Assembly: GCA_046299415.1 (NCBI GenBank)
Contig: JBKBII010000020.1
Coordinates: 1-18,184 of the forward strand
Length of the DNA: 18,184 nucleotides
Reading direction: 5' to 3'
From: JBKBII01 sp046299415
GTDB lineage: Bacteria; Pseudomonadota; Gammaproteobacteria; Ectothiorhodospirales; Ectothiorhodospiraceae
Shown here one piece after another: positions 6,559 through 14,507 of the stretch. A program made the position numbers and the translations under genes. The number at the start of each line of letters is the position of its first letter. Within the stretch, counting starts at the first letter, position 1. The notes below the pieces were generated by a model, which was given only the letters and a program-made list of their open reading frames with translations, had not been told where the DNA came from and searched no databases.

Positions 6559-8826
6559 ATGAACGATCCCTGGCCGCCGCTTGCTCCTGCGTCGATATCG
6601 TCGCTCGCAGAATCCTCGAAAACGGCACCAGCAGATATGCCGTCGTCAGCGTCAGCGCACTCGACATCCCCCGCGCCGGGATCGCCGACCGCCGAGACCA
6701 CTGTGCCAAAATTTGCCGCAGCACTGTCGGAGCCAGCGTTCTCGACGCCTGCGCGACACGATTCCGCATCAGTCGCAGTGACCGCCGTGATCCTAGCGGG
6801 TGGCGACGGCACCCGCCTATGGCCGGTTTCACGATCGGACCGTCCCAAACCCTTCCTGACACTGCCCGATGGCTCCACGCTTTTCGGAGCCGCGCTCAAG
6901 CGTGCGGCCCGGCTCCCCGCAGTCACTCGCATTCTGATCGTGACGCGACGCGAGTTTTTCTTTCTCGCTCGAGACATCGCTCGCAACGAAGGCTTTGGGG
7001 GGACCTCGCCCGGTTCGCCACCGTTCAACACAACATCCTGCAACCGGCGTGAGGCCGGTCCACTCGCGGCCGACCACGATTCCAAGCCACCCGCCGAGCC
7101 ATCCGGCCACACGCCAGAGATACGAGCCTCTTCGCCGTCCGCAGCCGCTCAGACCCAGGCCAAGCCACGCCCACCTCAACACAGGCCGCCGACCCGAGTG
7201 CCCCCAGTGGAATGGCTCCTCGAACCCGAAGCGCGCAACACGGGGCCCGCGATCGTAATGGCCGCCCATGCGATCCAAGCGGCTCACCCAGCCGCGACGC
7301 TCAATCACAGCGAAGTCGGCGAAACTCCCGAATCCGGCGTCTGCGGGACTAAGGCGGGCGCTGCCGCGCACCGCGTCAAAACCGAAGACATCAGAACGGA
7401 GGATGAGTCGTCCTCGTCAGCGACCGAGCCGGGACTCGCGCCGGTTAGAACCGGCGACAGAACAACAGCTCGCGCCACCGCGGCTCACGACAGCATTGCG
7501 ACATCGCCTTCGCCGGTTCTGTTTGTGATGCCAGCCGACCATCGCATCGCCAACGACGCTGAGCTGAACGCCGCCGTCGAACGCGCGATCGCCGCAGCCA
7601 TAAAGGGCCATCTCGTCGTTTTCGGTTTGCCGGCCACGTCGCCAGAAACGGGCTTTGGCTACATCGAGTTGGAAGAGCCGCTGAGCCCATCATCAAGGCC
7701 CGACGCCATCCCCGATTCGAGACTCGAGGCCGAGTCAGCCGCGCCGCCCTATATCCAACCCAACTCCGAGACGATAGCTTCGCCGGATGACGAGCCGCCA
7801 AACGGGCGTCAATCACTCGGCCACTCCGGTAAATCCATGACTCATGGCAGCTTGCCGATCGCACGCTTTCGTGAGAAACCCGATGCGAAGAGCGCTGCGG
7901 CCTATGTTGCGAGCGGACGCCACCTCTGGAACGCCGGACTATTCGCCTTTTGCGCCGACACCCTGCTCGACGCCGTCGACGCGGTGGATCCGTCGTTCGC
8001 TGCCGCTGCCACGCGCTGCTGGACCGCTGCCACCTACAGTTGGACAGGTGACGATCGCCTGATCGAGCTACCGACCGACAGTTTTTCTGCCCTGCCCAAC
8101 ATTTCGATCGACCACGCGCTGCTCGAAGCGCTTTCGATCCAACAGACCGGCCGTATCCGCGTGATTCCCAGCAATTTTGAGTGGGCCGATATCGGCAGCT
8201 GGCCCGCATACGGCGCGCTTCTCCCCGCCGATGACGCAGGCAATCGACAACGCGGTGATGTCGAACTTCTCGACTGCGCCACCACGACCGTCGTTGCCGA
8301 ACAGCGCCTTGTTGCCGGAATCGGGTTGCGAGACATAACGATCGTCGAGACCGCCGATGCCGTGCTGATCGCGCGCAACGACGCCGCCGACCAACTGCGC
8401 ACACTCGTCGCCACGCTACAAAGCCGGCGGCATCCCAGCGTGGCCGTCCACCGCACGGTTCATCGGCCCTGGGGCTGTTACACCGTGCTCGAAGAAGGCC
8501 CGCGCTACAAGATCAAGCGCATCGTCGTACATCCGGGCGAAGCGCTTTCGTTGCAACGCCACCACCATCGCTCCGAACACTGGGTGGTGATTTCCGGCAT
8601 GGCAGAAGTCGTTTGCGGCGAAACCACGCGCTGGCTGCAACCCAACGAATCCACCTACATTCCCGCCGGCAGCACTCACCGTCTGGCCAATCCGGGGCGG
8701 ATTGACTGTGTGATGATCGAGGTACAGTGCGGCGACTATGTGGGCGAAGACGACATCGAACGCCTCGAAGACCGCTATCGACGCACTCGACACCACGACG
8801 ACGCAATACCTCGGACTTCGCGCTGA
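6559..8826 (+). CDS. manC: Mannose-1-phosphate guanylyltransferase / mannose-6-phosphate isomerase with disordered insertions
   Basis: This bifunctional enzyme (the ManC, CpsB, AlgA type) makes GDP-mannose for polysaccharide and glycoconjugate synthesis. The nucleotidyltransferase signature LAGGDGTRLWPVSR is at 79-92, followed by RPKPFL, EPEARNTGPA (222-231), VMPADH (323-328), GFGYIE (365-370), RFREKP (436-441), LWNAGLF (456-462) and WADIGSW (542-548). The type II isomerase cupin is complete, with RPWG (636-639) and metal-site motif LQRHHHRSEHW (665-675). The protein is 755 residues against about 470-480 usual. The excess is a Ser/Ala/Pro-rich N-terminal extension (about 1-73) and hydrophilic insertions near 149-216, 247-317 and 376-430. 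GGAG (6549-6552) six bases before ATG 6559 supports this start. The gene stands alone with no other polysaccharide genes in the window. Confidence 0.93.
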   Translation: MNDPWPPLAPASISSLAESSKTAPADMPSSASAHSTSPAPGSPTAETTVPKFAAALSEPAFSTPARHDSASVAVTAVILAGGDGTRLWPVSRSDRPKPFLTLPDGSTLFGAALKRAARLPAVTRILIVTRREFFFLARDIARNEGFGGTSPGSPPFNTTSCNRREAGPLAADHDSKPPAEPSGHTPEIRASSPSAAAQTQAKPRPPQHRPPTRVPPVEWLLEPEARNTGPAIVMAAHAIQAAHPAATLNHSEVGETPESGVCGTKAGAAAHRVKTEDIRTEDESSSSATEPGLAPVRTGDRTTARATAAHDSIATSPSPVLFVMPADHRIANDAELNAAVERAIAAAIKGHLVVFGLPATSPETGFGYIELEEPLSPSSRPDAIPDSRLEAESAAPPYIQPNSETIASPDDEPPNGRQSLGHSGKSMTHGSLPIARFREKPDAKSAAAYVASGRHLWNAGLFAFCADTLLDAVDAVDPSFAAAATRCWTAATYSWTGDDRLIELPTDSFSALPNISIDHALLEALSIQQTGRIRVIPSNFEWADIGSWPAYGALLPADDAGNRQRGDVELLDCATTTVVAEQRLVAGIGLRDITIVETADAVLIARNDAADQLRTLVATLQSRRHPSVAVHRTVHRPWGCYTVLEEGPRYKIKRIVVHPGEALSLQRHHHRSEHWVVISGMAEVVCGETTRWLQPNESTYIPAGSTHRLANPGRIDCVMIEVQCGDYVGEDDIERLEDRYRRTRHHDDAIPRTSR

Positions 8827-8831
8827 TGCCA

Positions 8832-8860
8832 GAACTCCGCATCACTGCGAAGGGGAGTTC
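8832..8860. terminator. Hairpin between the convergent manC and methyltransferase genes
   Basis: GAACTCC (8832-8838) pairs perfectly with GGAGTTC (8854-8860), with a smaller inner stem possible. It fills the 32-bp gap between the manC stop and the converging methyltransferase and overlaps the latter's stop codon. No T-run follows on either strand, so it may act as a weak bidirectional terminator or only as a 3'-end structure. Confidence 0.4.
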
Positions 8861-10007
8861 ATGCGCTCCGGTTATCGCCTTCGCGACGAAACACCAGCCA
8901 GCGATAGCTCAACTCGCCGTGTCGCAATCCGGCATTCAAGGCGTCGCCGCCGATCACGTTGGCGAAGAACGGGTAGCGCCAACCGCCCAGAACCCTGGCC
9001 CCGAAGGCCGTTATTCGGGCGAGTCGGTCACGCGGCCGTCGCAGCCGAATCAACGGCGTCAAGTCTTGCTCGCTCACCAATTGCAGCGCAGCGGACTGGG
9101 CTCGCGCGATCAAAGCAGACGGCGTATCCAACGCCGGTAGATGCCAGCCACGAGCAAAACGCTCAATCCGACGACGCCCCGCTGGCGTGAGGTTCTGCGC
9201 CGGTTTCACCAAAAAATCATCGACGACCACCAGCAGCCCACCCGATTTGAGCTGTCGTGCGGCATTGACGAGGAAATCTTGCGGATTCGGGGCATGGGCG
9301 AACGCTTCGATAGCCCAAATTGCGTCGAGCCTCGTGTCGTCGCGCCGCTCGATCGCGGCAGCCTCGTGACCGTCGCCACGATCCGCCCGCCTGACGGCTT
9401 CCGCCGAGCGATCGGAACCCGACAATTCAACCCCCGGTCTCTCGCCACAATCGGCATCACGACCGCCCGTGTCACCGACGCCATCGAAATCACGTACGCC
9501 TCGATGAGCGTCGACGGCGCGTGTTGCGAGCCACGCCGCCGCATCAAAGGCTTCAAAGTCCGCGCACTCGAAAATCACGCGATCAGCCAGACCCGCTGCC
9601 TCCGCACGTGCCCGGGACGCCACGACCTGCGTCTCGCTGAGTGTAATCCCGACACCCCGCATCGACGGGAATGCCGTCGCGACCTCGCACAGCGTCGCGC
9701 CAACGCCACAACCAAAGTCCGCGACTCGCAGCGGTCTCTGCGACGACGTCACGCGCTCGCGGCCGCGATCCGCGCGACTTTCATGCGTCGCGACGGCAGA
9801 ACCAGCCGCATACTCGGCCAACAGTGCGACCAATCGACGATGTACGACCCGCGCAGCCGAGGCCGCATCGTTGACTCCCGGCGGCCATAGTCCGCGATGG
9901 ATGACGCCTACCGAACCACCGACCCCGAGTCTCAGAAAGGCCCTCGTATTGCGATCGTAGTAAGCCGCCAGACGCGAGGTCTTGGACTCTTCGGCCGCTC
10001 GTGCCAT
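8859..10007 (-). CDS. SAM-dependent class I methyltransferase with disordered insertions
   Basis: The 382-residue product has a class I methyltransferase fold: an N-terminal YYDRNTRAFLRLG segment with HRGLWPPG; the SAM-binding glycine loop VADFGCGVGA (95-104); GVGITLSETQV (118-128); a conserved acidic CADFEAF (148-154); LDAIWAIEAFAHAPNP (227-242); and GGLLVVVDDFLV (256-267). The layout resembles tocopherol or sarcosine-type small-molecule methyltransferases, but I cannot name the substrate. Two stretches look inserted: about 67-92 and, more strikingly, about 157-225, an Asp/Arg/Gly/Ala-rich run between two core strands that normally lie some ten residues apart. ATG 10007 directly follows the TAG stop (10010-10008) of the phosphorylase, and AGGA lies in the end of that gene, so the two are probably translationally coupled. 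Confidence 0.82.
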   Translation of the reverse strand: MARAAEESKTSRLAAYYDRNTRAFLRLGVGGSVGVIHRGLWPPGVNDAASAARVVHRRLVALLAEYAAGSAVATHESRADRGRERVTSSQRPLRVADFGCGVGATLCEVATAFPSMRGVGITLSETQVVASRARAEAAGLADRVIFECADFEAFDAAAWLATRAVDAHRGVRDFDGVGDTGGRDADCGERPGVELSGSDRSAEAVRRADRGDGHEAAAIERRDDTRLDAIWAIEAFAHAPNPQDFLVNAARQLKSGGLLVVVDDFLVKPAQNLTPAGRRRIERFARGWHLPALDTPSALIARAQSAALQLVSEQDLTPLIRLRRPRDRLARITAFGARVLGGWRYPFFANVIGGDALNAGLRHGELSYRWLVFRREGDNRSA

Positions 10008-10778
10008 CTAATCCTGCTCGAGAGGCCAGTGACCGATCAGATCCGCGATCACTCGACGAGCATGTCCCATGCCCGTCAAAAGGTGATGCTCGATCTCTTC
10101 CATCGTGATCGGACCATCGGATCGGCCCGCACCCCAGTTCGCCATCACGGCCAGACAGGCGTAGCGCAAACCTTGCTCCCGGGCTAGAACGGCCTCGGGC
10201 ATACCCGTCATGCCCACCATGTGGCCACCGTCACGCTCGAGGCGATTGATCTCGGCCGCTGTTTCCAAGCGCGGACCCTGTGTTGCACAGTACGTCCCGA
10301 AATCAACGCACGGGGCTTCGACTCTTCCCGCGGCCGCGATCAACTCGTCACGCATCCGCGCATCGTAGGGTTCGGTCATATCGACATGAACGACCTCATC
10401 GAGGTGATCACCTTCGAAATAGGTATTCGCCCGCGACCAGGTGTAATCAATAATCTGGTCCGGCACGGCGATACTGCCCGGCAGCATCTCGCGATGAATC
10501 GCCCCGACCGCAGCCACGGCCACGACCGCCGTGACACCCGCGTTCTTCATCGCCCAGACGTTGGCGCGATAATTGACCTGATGCGGGGGTATCGTGTGGT
10601 GCGCCCCGTGGCGCGCAAGAAAAACGACGTGTCTCCCGCACATCTCGCCATGCACCAGCGGCGCCGACGGCTCGCCCCAAGGGGTGTGCATGACTTCACG
10701 CCGCGTGACCGTGAGATCGGGCAAGCGCGTCAGGCCTGTTCCACCGATGATGCCGAGACAAGGGGTCGAATCGATCAT
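10008..10778 (-). CDS. S-methyl-5'-thioinosine phosphorylase (PNP/MTAP family)
   Basis: The enzyme phosphorolyses S-methyl-5'-thioinosine to hypoxanthine and 5-methylthioribose 1-phosphate, in the deaminase branch of methylthioadenosine salvage. The 256-residue product has the family motifs GIIGGTGL (9-16), the phosphate-site ARHGAHHTIPPHQVNYRAN (55-73), TQGPRLETAAEI (166-177) and GMTGMPEAVLARE (189-201). It resembles the pseudomonad enzyme (the PA3004 type) more than methylthioadenosine phosphorylase; substrate choice between the two is inference from that likeness. A longer frame could begin at TTG 10790, but GGAG (10788-10785) lies six bases before ATG 10778, so I chose ATG. It is the middle gene of a minus-strand unit after hpt, whose enzyme can use the hypoxanthine it releases. 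Confidence 0.88.
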   Translation of the reverse strand: MIDSTPCLGIIGGTGLTRLPDLTVTRREVMHTPWGEPSAPLVHGEMCGRHVVFLARHGAHHTIPPHQVNYRANVWAMKNAGVTAVVAVAAVGAIHREMLPGSIAVPDQIIDYTWSRANTYFEGDHLDEVVHVDMTEPYDARMRDELIAAAGRVEAPCVDFGTYCATQGPRLETAAEINRLERDGGHMVGMTGMPEAVLAREQGLRYACLAVMANWGAGRSDGPITMEEIEHHLLTGMGHARRVIADLIGHWPLEQD

Positions 10779-10891
10779 GCCTGACTCCAAAATTTTCGAG
10801 CTAGAAATGGAAACGTGACCGGATCGCGCAACCGACCGACTGCGAGCCAGTCCGCAAGACCGAGAAGCACCACAAGGCTCAACGAGCGCGT

Positions 10892-11443
10892 TCAGCGCCC
10901 CTTGATCGCAAATATGCCGGGTGCATTGCGCAAATAGTCCTCAGCGTCCATGCCGTAACCGAACAGATACCGATCGGGGGCCTCCAGCGCCCAGTGATCA
11001 GCCTTGACCGCGGGATCGCGCGTCGGATTCGCCTTGTTGACCAGCACCACGCTCATGACCGACTCGGCCCCTTGTTCGCGGCAGTAATCGACGACACCCG
11101 CCAAGGTCTGTCCGCCATCGAGGATATCGTCGACGATCACGACCGCGCGACCCCTGAGCGGCGTCTGCGGCCGTGCAAGCCAATGCAAGTGGTCACCGCC
11201 AACCGTTGCCCCGCGGTAACGGGTGGCATGCAAATAATCCACCTGTAGCGGAAACGACCAGCGTGTCAACAGGCCACCCAGCAGCACGACACAGCCCGTC
11301 ATCACACCAACCACCAGCGGATTGCGATCGGCCAGCAACGGTGTCGTCTTTTCAGCGAGGCGATCAATCGCCGCCTCGACCATTTCGCGGCTGTACAAGC
11401 AGTCGGCGTCGCGCAACGCGGCGCGGGCTTCTTCCGGCGTCAT
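10892..11443 (-). CDS. hpt: Hypoxanthine-guanine phosphoribosyltransferase
   Basis: This cytosolic enzyme joins hypoxanthine or guanine to PRPP, giving IMP or GMP. The 183-residue product matches the pseudomonad Hpt family over its length: DADCLYSREMVEAAI (12-26), VDYLHATRYRG (68-78), the PRPP loop VVIVDDILDGGQTL (101-114), VNKANPTRDP and the purine-site DRYLFGYGMD (157-166), ending NAPGIFAIKGR. An upstream TTG (11479) would add 12 residues, but GGAG (11453-11450) sits six bases before ATG 11443, which matches the usual family start. The phosphorylase gene follows 113 bases later on the same strand with no terminator visible between them, so they are probably cotranscribed and functionally linked through hypoxanthine. 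Confidence 0.95.
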   Translation of the reverse strand: MTPEEARAALRDADCLYSREMVEAAIDRLAEKTTPLLADRNPLVVGVMTGCVVLLGGLLTRWSFPLQVDYLHATRYRGATVGGDHLHWLARPQTPLRGRAVVIVDDILDGGQTLAGVVDYCREQGAESVMSVVLVNKANPTRDPAVKADHWALEAPDRYLFGYGMDAEDYLRNAPGIFAIKGR

Positions 11444-11756
11444 ATTGATCTCCAACGCAACATCATGACCTTTCGGCAACGATCAAACACACCGCCCGAA
11501 CCGAATGGGGAATAACAAGACGCGGGCGCATTAAGGCCGGCCGCGACCACTTCATGGACATCGCCCAACCGCTTCACGGCAAACAAACGGCGGTCCAATC
11601 GACCTCGTCGCAGCCATGATGCCTTCCGACGCGTCAAAACACACTCGACGAACGTGCAAACGCCCCTCGACCTCGAGCCACGATCAACGACCAGAACCGC
11701 AGCTCGGTCGGCACACGCCATCGACGTTTACACCTCGACAGCCCTCCAGACAGCAG
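11444..11756. other. Spacer upstream of hpt
   Basis: This gap of about 310 bases separates hpt from the terminator of the preceding DsrE gene on the same strand. It should hold the hpt promoter, but I see no clear boxes. The minus-strand open frame at 11440-11721 (93 codons) overlaps the hpt start and has no recognisable features, so I do not call it a gene. Confidence 0.45.
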
Positions 11757-11778
11757 AAAGGCCCGCTAACGGGCCTTT
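11757..11778 (-). terminator. Terminator after the minus-strand DsrE gene
   Basis: A perfect 9-bp stem AAAGGCCCG/CGGGCCTTT (11757-11765 with 11770-11778) closes over a 4-base loop. It starts 26 bases past the DsrE stop codon. The T-run is short (TTT on the minus strand), but the stem is strong and symmetrical, so it could end transcripts from either side. Confidence 0.75.
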
Positions 11779-11804
11779 CCAACATGCTTGATCACGCCAC
11801 CTGA

Positions 11805-12173
11805 TCAGTACGTAAACGTCACGGTGTCGTCGTCCATCGCTTCCGAGATCACGTAGGCGCCGCCCACGGTTTCTTCGATTTCAGGGATCAGGTCGTCACC
11901 CCAGAGATCCAGCGTCGGCGTGCAGACCTTGAAGTGAACGCCCGCTTCATGCGCGTCCTTCATGAAATCGTAGACCGACTTCGTGCTGCCTTCCTGTACG
12001 AAGAGGTTCTCGGCAACGCCCTTCTTCGCCAGTTCGCCGGCACGGCCCGTCATGACGACCTCGACGTCATATTCCATCGCAGCCGCGACGGTCGCCTGGA
12101 AAAACGGCGCACCCAGCTCGGAAGGGTTGGTCGGATCGGTGTTCACCATCACAATCAGAAGCTTGTCGGCCAC
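11805..12173 (-). CDS. DsrE-family small protein (paralog A)
   Basis: The 122-residue product starts at GTG 12173, with GGAG (12184-12181) seven bases upstream. It is a one-domain DsrE/YchN-like protein: a first strand LLIVMVNTDP, a helix FFQATVAAAMEYDVEVVMTG (25-44), then KGVAENLF, SVYDFMKDAHEAGVHFKVC and TPTLDLWG. Cys84 sits where DsrE-type proteins hold their conserved cysteine. Known relatives (DsrE, TusD) pass sulfur as persulfide, but many family members have no proven role, so sulfur handling is inference. The protein is acidic. It is related to the divergent gene at 12844: the pattern TG(x)-EL-K-GVA-NL--(x)-C-(x)-LDL-G is shared. Confidence 0.82.
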   Translation of the reverse strand: MADKLLIVMVNTDPTNPSELGAPFFQATVAAAMEYDVEVVMTGRAGELAKKGVAENLFVQEGSTKSVYDFMKDAHEAGVHFKVCTPTLDLWGDDLIPEIEETVGGAYVISEAMDDDTVTFTY

Positions 12174-12843
12174 GTTTGGACTCCATCGGCATGGCTGAAG
12201 ACGAGTGTCGCTCCAGCGGTTCTCAGGGCAGGCGCATGCGCCCAGCTTTCGGATACCCCGGCGCTGGTAGCCGACCCGCCGCGTCGAACATCATCATTCG
12301 GCACAGCGGGCAGCACAACCAGGGCCGCGAGGCGCGCGATTATAAAGCCTAGCCGCATCAACCTCCAGCGCGTGGGCCGAAACAATCCAAAACCACGCCG
12401 CGCGTCAACGAACCCACTCGCTCTCCGCTCGCGGCAATCGATCGCTTCAAACAGACGTCGTCCTGATGTTTCGCCGGCCCGTGTGGTCGGCGCATTTCGC
12501 ACTCGGCTCACACCCGTGGACGCAAAAACATTCGCGCCTGGTCGCCACTGTCGCAGCGTTTTCACACGACGGGGGCATAGTCGGACGAGCTCGGACGGGA
12601 TCCTGATCCAGCCTCGTCAAAGCTCTTACGACGCCACTCAGTGTTCGGCCCTCGGTACATAAAAAACGTAATGAGCTCAATGTTGTCCGCCCCACGTCAG
12701 TCTCGCTGACGACAATCGAGTCCAGCTTTCGGAAGGCTTCTAGATTCGTCACTTATCGTTGCTGCCATCTGCCAAGACCGGTTCGGCCCAACCCGCAACC
12801 TCGCCTCATTCACGATCTCGAAAAACACCACAGGAGTCCTGCC
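12174..12843. other. 670-bp spacer between divergent DsrE genes
   Basis: Both DsrE genes must be transcribed from this interval. I see no convincing gene: the minus-strand frames at 12155-12565 and 12447-12752 overlap the DsrE starts or lack any domain. The stretch 12655-12690 is AT-richer than its surroundings (with a run of six A near 12661) and may carry a promoter. A perfect 6-bp hairpin, CGTCAG/CTGACG with a 5-base loop (12695-12711), lies about 130 bases before the plus-strand start; no T-run follows, so it could be an operator or leader structure. Confidence 0.5.
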
Positions 12844-13221
12844 ATGGAACAGCCCAACGCCGATCTCGTGATCATCCTCATCACCGGCCCCGAGAGTAAA
12901 AAACGCCTGCCATCGGCGTTCTTCCTCGCGGCTACCGCCGCTGCGATGGAACAGACCGTGGTCATGTACTTCACCGGCCCTGCGACCGAACTCCTCAAAA
13001 CTGGCGTTGCAGACAATCTGTATCCGCTCGACGGCGGACAAAGCCTCGCCGGATTCATCAAAAACGCGGTCGACAACGGCGTTCAGATCATGGGTTGCCG
13101 GCAGTCTCTCGATCTGAACGGCATGAGCGAGTCCGACCTCGCCTATCCCAACCTGCCGCTGCTGACACCGTCACAAGCGCTGCCCTCGCTCGCCTCAGCG
13201 GGCAAAGTCGTCACGTGGTAA
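12844..13221 (+). CDS. DsrE-family small protein (paralog B)
   Basis: The 125-residue product has a strong start: AGGAG (12832-12836) lies seven bases before ATG 12844. It follows the DsrE fold: first strand DLVIILITGP, helix FFLAATAAAMEQTVVMYFTG (26-45), TGVADNLYPLDGG, then IKNAVDNGVQIMGC and RQSLDLNGM. Cys85 aligns with Cys84 of the divergent paralog. The two differ at both ends: this one closes with a Pro/Ser/Leu-rich tail, the other with an acidic one. It may be a sulfur carrier or a partner of the first protein (DsrE-family proteins often form hetero-oligomers), but no other sulfur gene is present in the window. Confidence 0.82.
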   Translation: MEQPNADLVIILITGPESKKRLPSAFFLAATAAAMEQTVVMYFTGPATELLKTGVADNLYPLDGGQSLAGFIKNAVDNGVQIMGCRQSLDLNGMSESDLAYPNLPLLTPSQALPSLASAGKVVTW

Positions 13222-13376
13222 CTCGTTGACTCAACGCGATCACCGGCCGAGTGTGTCTCAGCGCCACCGCGTCGGCACCACCGCCGAATCATTACGCACT
13301 CGATACGGCGACCCGCAATGATCAGCTCGGGGGGCGGCTTCGAGCGACCACTCCGACACGAATCGATGAGCCGGGT

Positions 13377-14507
13377 TTACGGCTCGCCCACGGCCGGCGC
13401 GGTCACATCAGCGGCCCTCTCCAGCGATCGCCAAGGCGCAAGGCTTGCCGACAGATCCGCTCGTCGATCAGCGACCGATCGCTCGTTGATCGCTGCTGCC
13501 AACCGCTGCTGATCCATCAACAAAGCGAGGCGACGATTGATGGACTCACGCGCGAATGTTCGCGGGTGATCCATCGCCATAGCCAACAACGCCTCTGTAA
13601 TTCCCGGATCATTGCAAGACAACAAGACATCGGCGCCCGCGTCGAGTGCGGCGCCGCCCGCAGCGATCGGGCCACCCATCGCGGCCGTGGCGCCCATCGC
13701 CAGATCATCGCTGATGATCGCACCGTCGAACCCGAGCGATCCGCGCAAAATTTCTGCGAGCCAGTATGGTGAGACGCCCGCAGGCTGCTGGTCGACAGCG
13801 CTAAAACGCACATGCGCCGGCATCACCGCCGCCAGACGCGCGCCTGGCCCCGAGGCCAGCAGCCGATACGGCGCCATATCGCGTTCGAGCTCGGCGAGTG
13901 GACGCGGATCATCTGGCAGTTCTTCATGAGAATCAGCGCGCACTGCCCCATGTCCGGGAAAATGCTTGCCGCAGCCTGCCATCCCAGCCGACTGCAACCC
14001 ATCGATCAGAGCGCCAGCCAACACCGCCACAGCGTTCGGATCGCCATGAAAAGCGCGGTCCCCGATGATTGCGCTCGCACCGTAGTCGAGGTCGAGTACG
14101 GGCGTGTAGCTGTGATCGACCCCGCAGCGGGCCAGCTCGAGCGCCATCAGTGTGCCCAGTGCTCTCGCCACGCCGCAGGCCGCCACCCGATCGACGTCGT
14201 AGACGAGGCCGAGCAATCGCATCGCCGGCACCGCGGTAAAGCCCTGGCGAAAACGCTGCACACGCCCGCCCTCATGATCAACACTGATCACCAACGGCCC
14301 GTCACGCGCAGTACGGATCGATTCGACAAGCATTCGCAGCTGATCGGGATCCGCAAAGTTGCGCTTGAATAGAATGACACCGCCGATCGCAGGATGGGCG
14401 AGGCGATCACGCTCTCGCGCCGTCAATTTCAGGCCCGCCACTCCGCACGTGATGGGCCCCGGGGGACGCAAGCCAAGATCGAGTTGCCTGTGATTCTGTT
14501 CACTCAT
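13377..14507 (-). CDS. nagZ: Beta-N-acetylhexosaminidase NagZ (GH3)
   Basis: NagZ is a cytoplasmic glycosidase that removes N-acetylglucosamine from anhydro-muropeptides during peptidoglycan recycling; in some bacteria this sets AmpC beta-lactamase induction. Motifs are in order: HPAIGGVILFKRN (38-50), VDHEGGRVQRFR (76-87), PVLDLDYG (136-143), GDRAFH (149-154), KHFPGHG (181-187), the Asp192-Ser-His194 catalytic dyad, and the nucleophile Asp267 in ISDDLAM. At 376 residues it is a little longer than usual (about 330-350), with about 20 extra N-terminal residues and a longer C-terminal tail. The first strand reads GPITCGVAG where the family normally has an Asp (LDVEG/LDIAG). ATG 14507 has only a weak, distant ribosome binding site. 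In pseudomonads nagZ lies next to the thioinosine phosphorylase gene; here the DsrE pair intervenes. Confidence 0.94.
   Translation of the reverse strand: MSEQNHRQLDLGLRPPGPITCGVAGLKLTARERDRLAHPAIGGVILFKRNFADPDQLRMLVESIRTARDGPLVISVDHEGGRVQRFRQGFTAVPAMRLLGLVYDVDRVAACGVARALGTLMALELARCGVDHSYTPVLDLDYGASAIIGDRAFHGDPNAVAVLAGALIDGLQSAGMAGCGKHFPGHGAVRADSHEELPDDPRPLAELERDMAPYRLLASGPGARLAAVMPAHVRFSAVDQQPAGVSPYWLAEILRGSLGFDGAIISDDLAMGATAAMGGPIAAGGAALDAGADVLLSCNDPGITEALLAMAMDHPRTFARESINRRLALLMDQQRLAAAINERSVADRRADLSASLAPWRSLERAADVTAPAVGEP

Noticed and set aside
6396..7052. 218-codon plus-strand open frame overlapping the start of manC
   Set aside because: It is in a different frame from manC and contains no domain, whereas the manC frame carries a good ribosome binding site and the nucleotidyltransferase signature.
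9141..9890. 249-codon plus-strand open frame opposite the methyltransferase
   Set aside because: Arg- and Thr-rich shadow; the minus strand carries the methyltransferase motifs.
12242..12733. Direct repeat CCAGCTTTCGGA, two copies 480 bases apart
   Set aside because: A 12-base match is expected by chance in a window of this size and no other copies or structure accompany it.
13224..13236. 13-base palindrome just after the plus-strand DsrE stop as a terminator
   Set aside because: The centre leaves almost no loop and no T-run follows.
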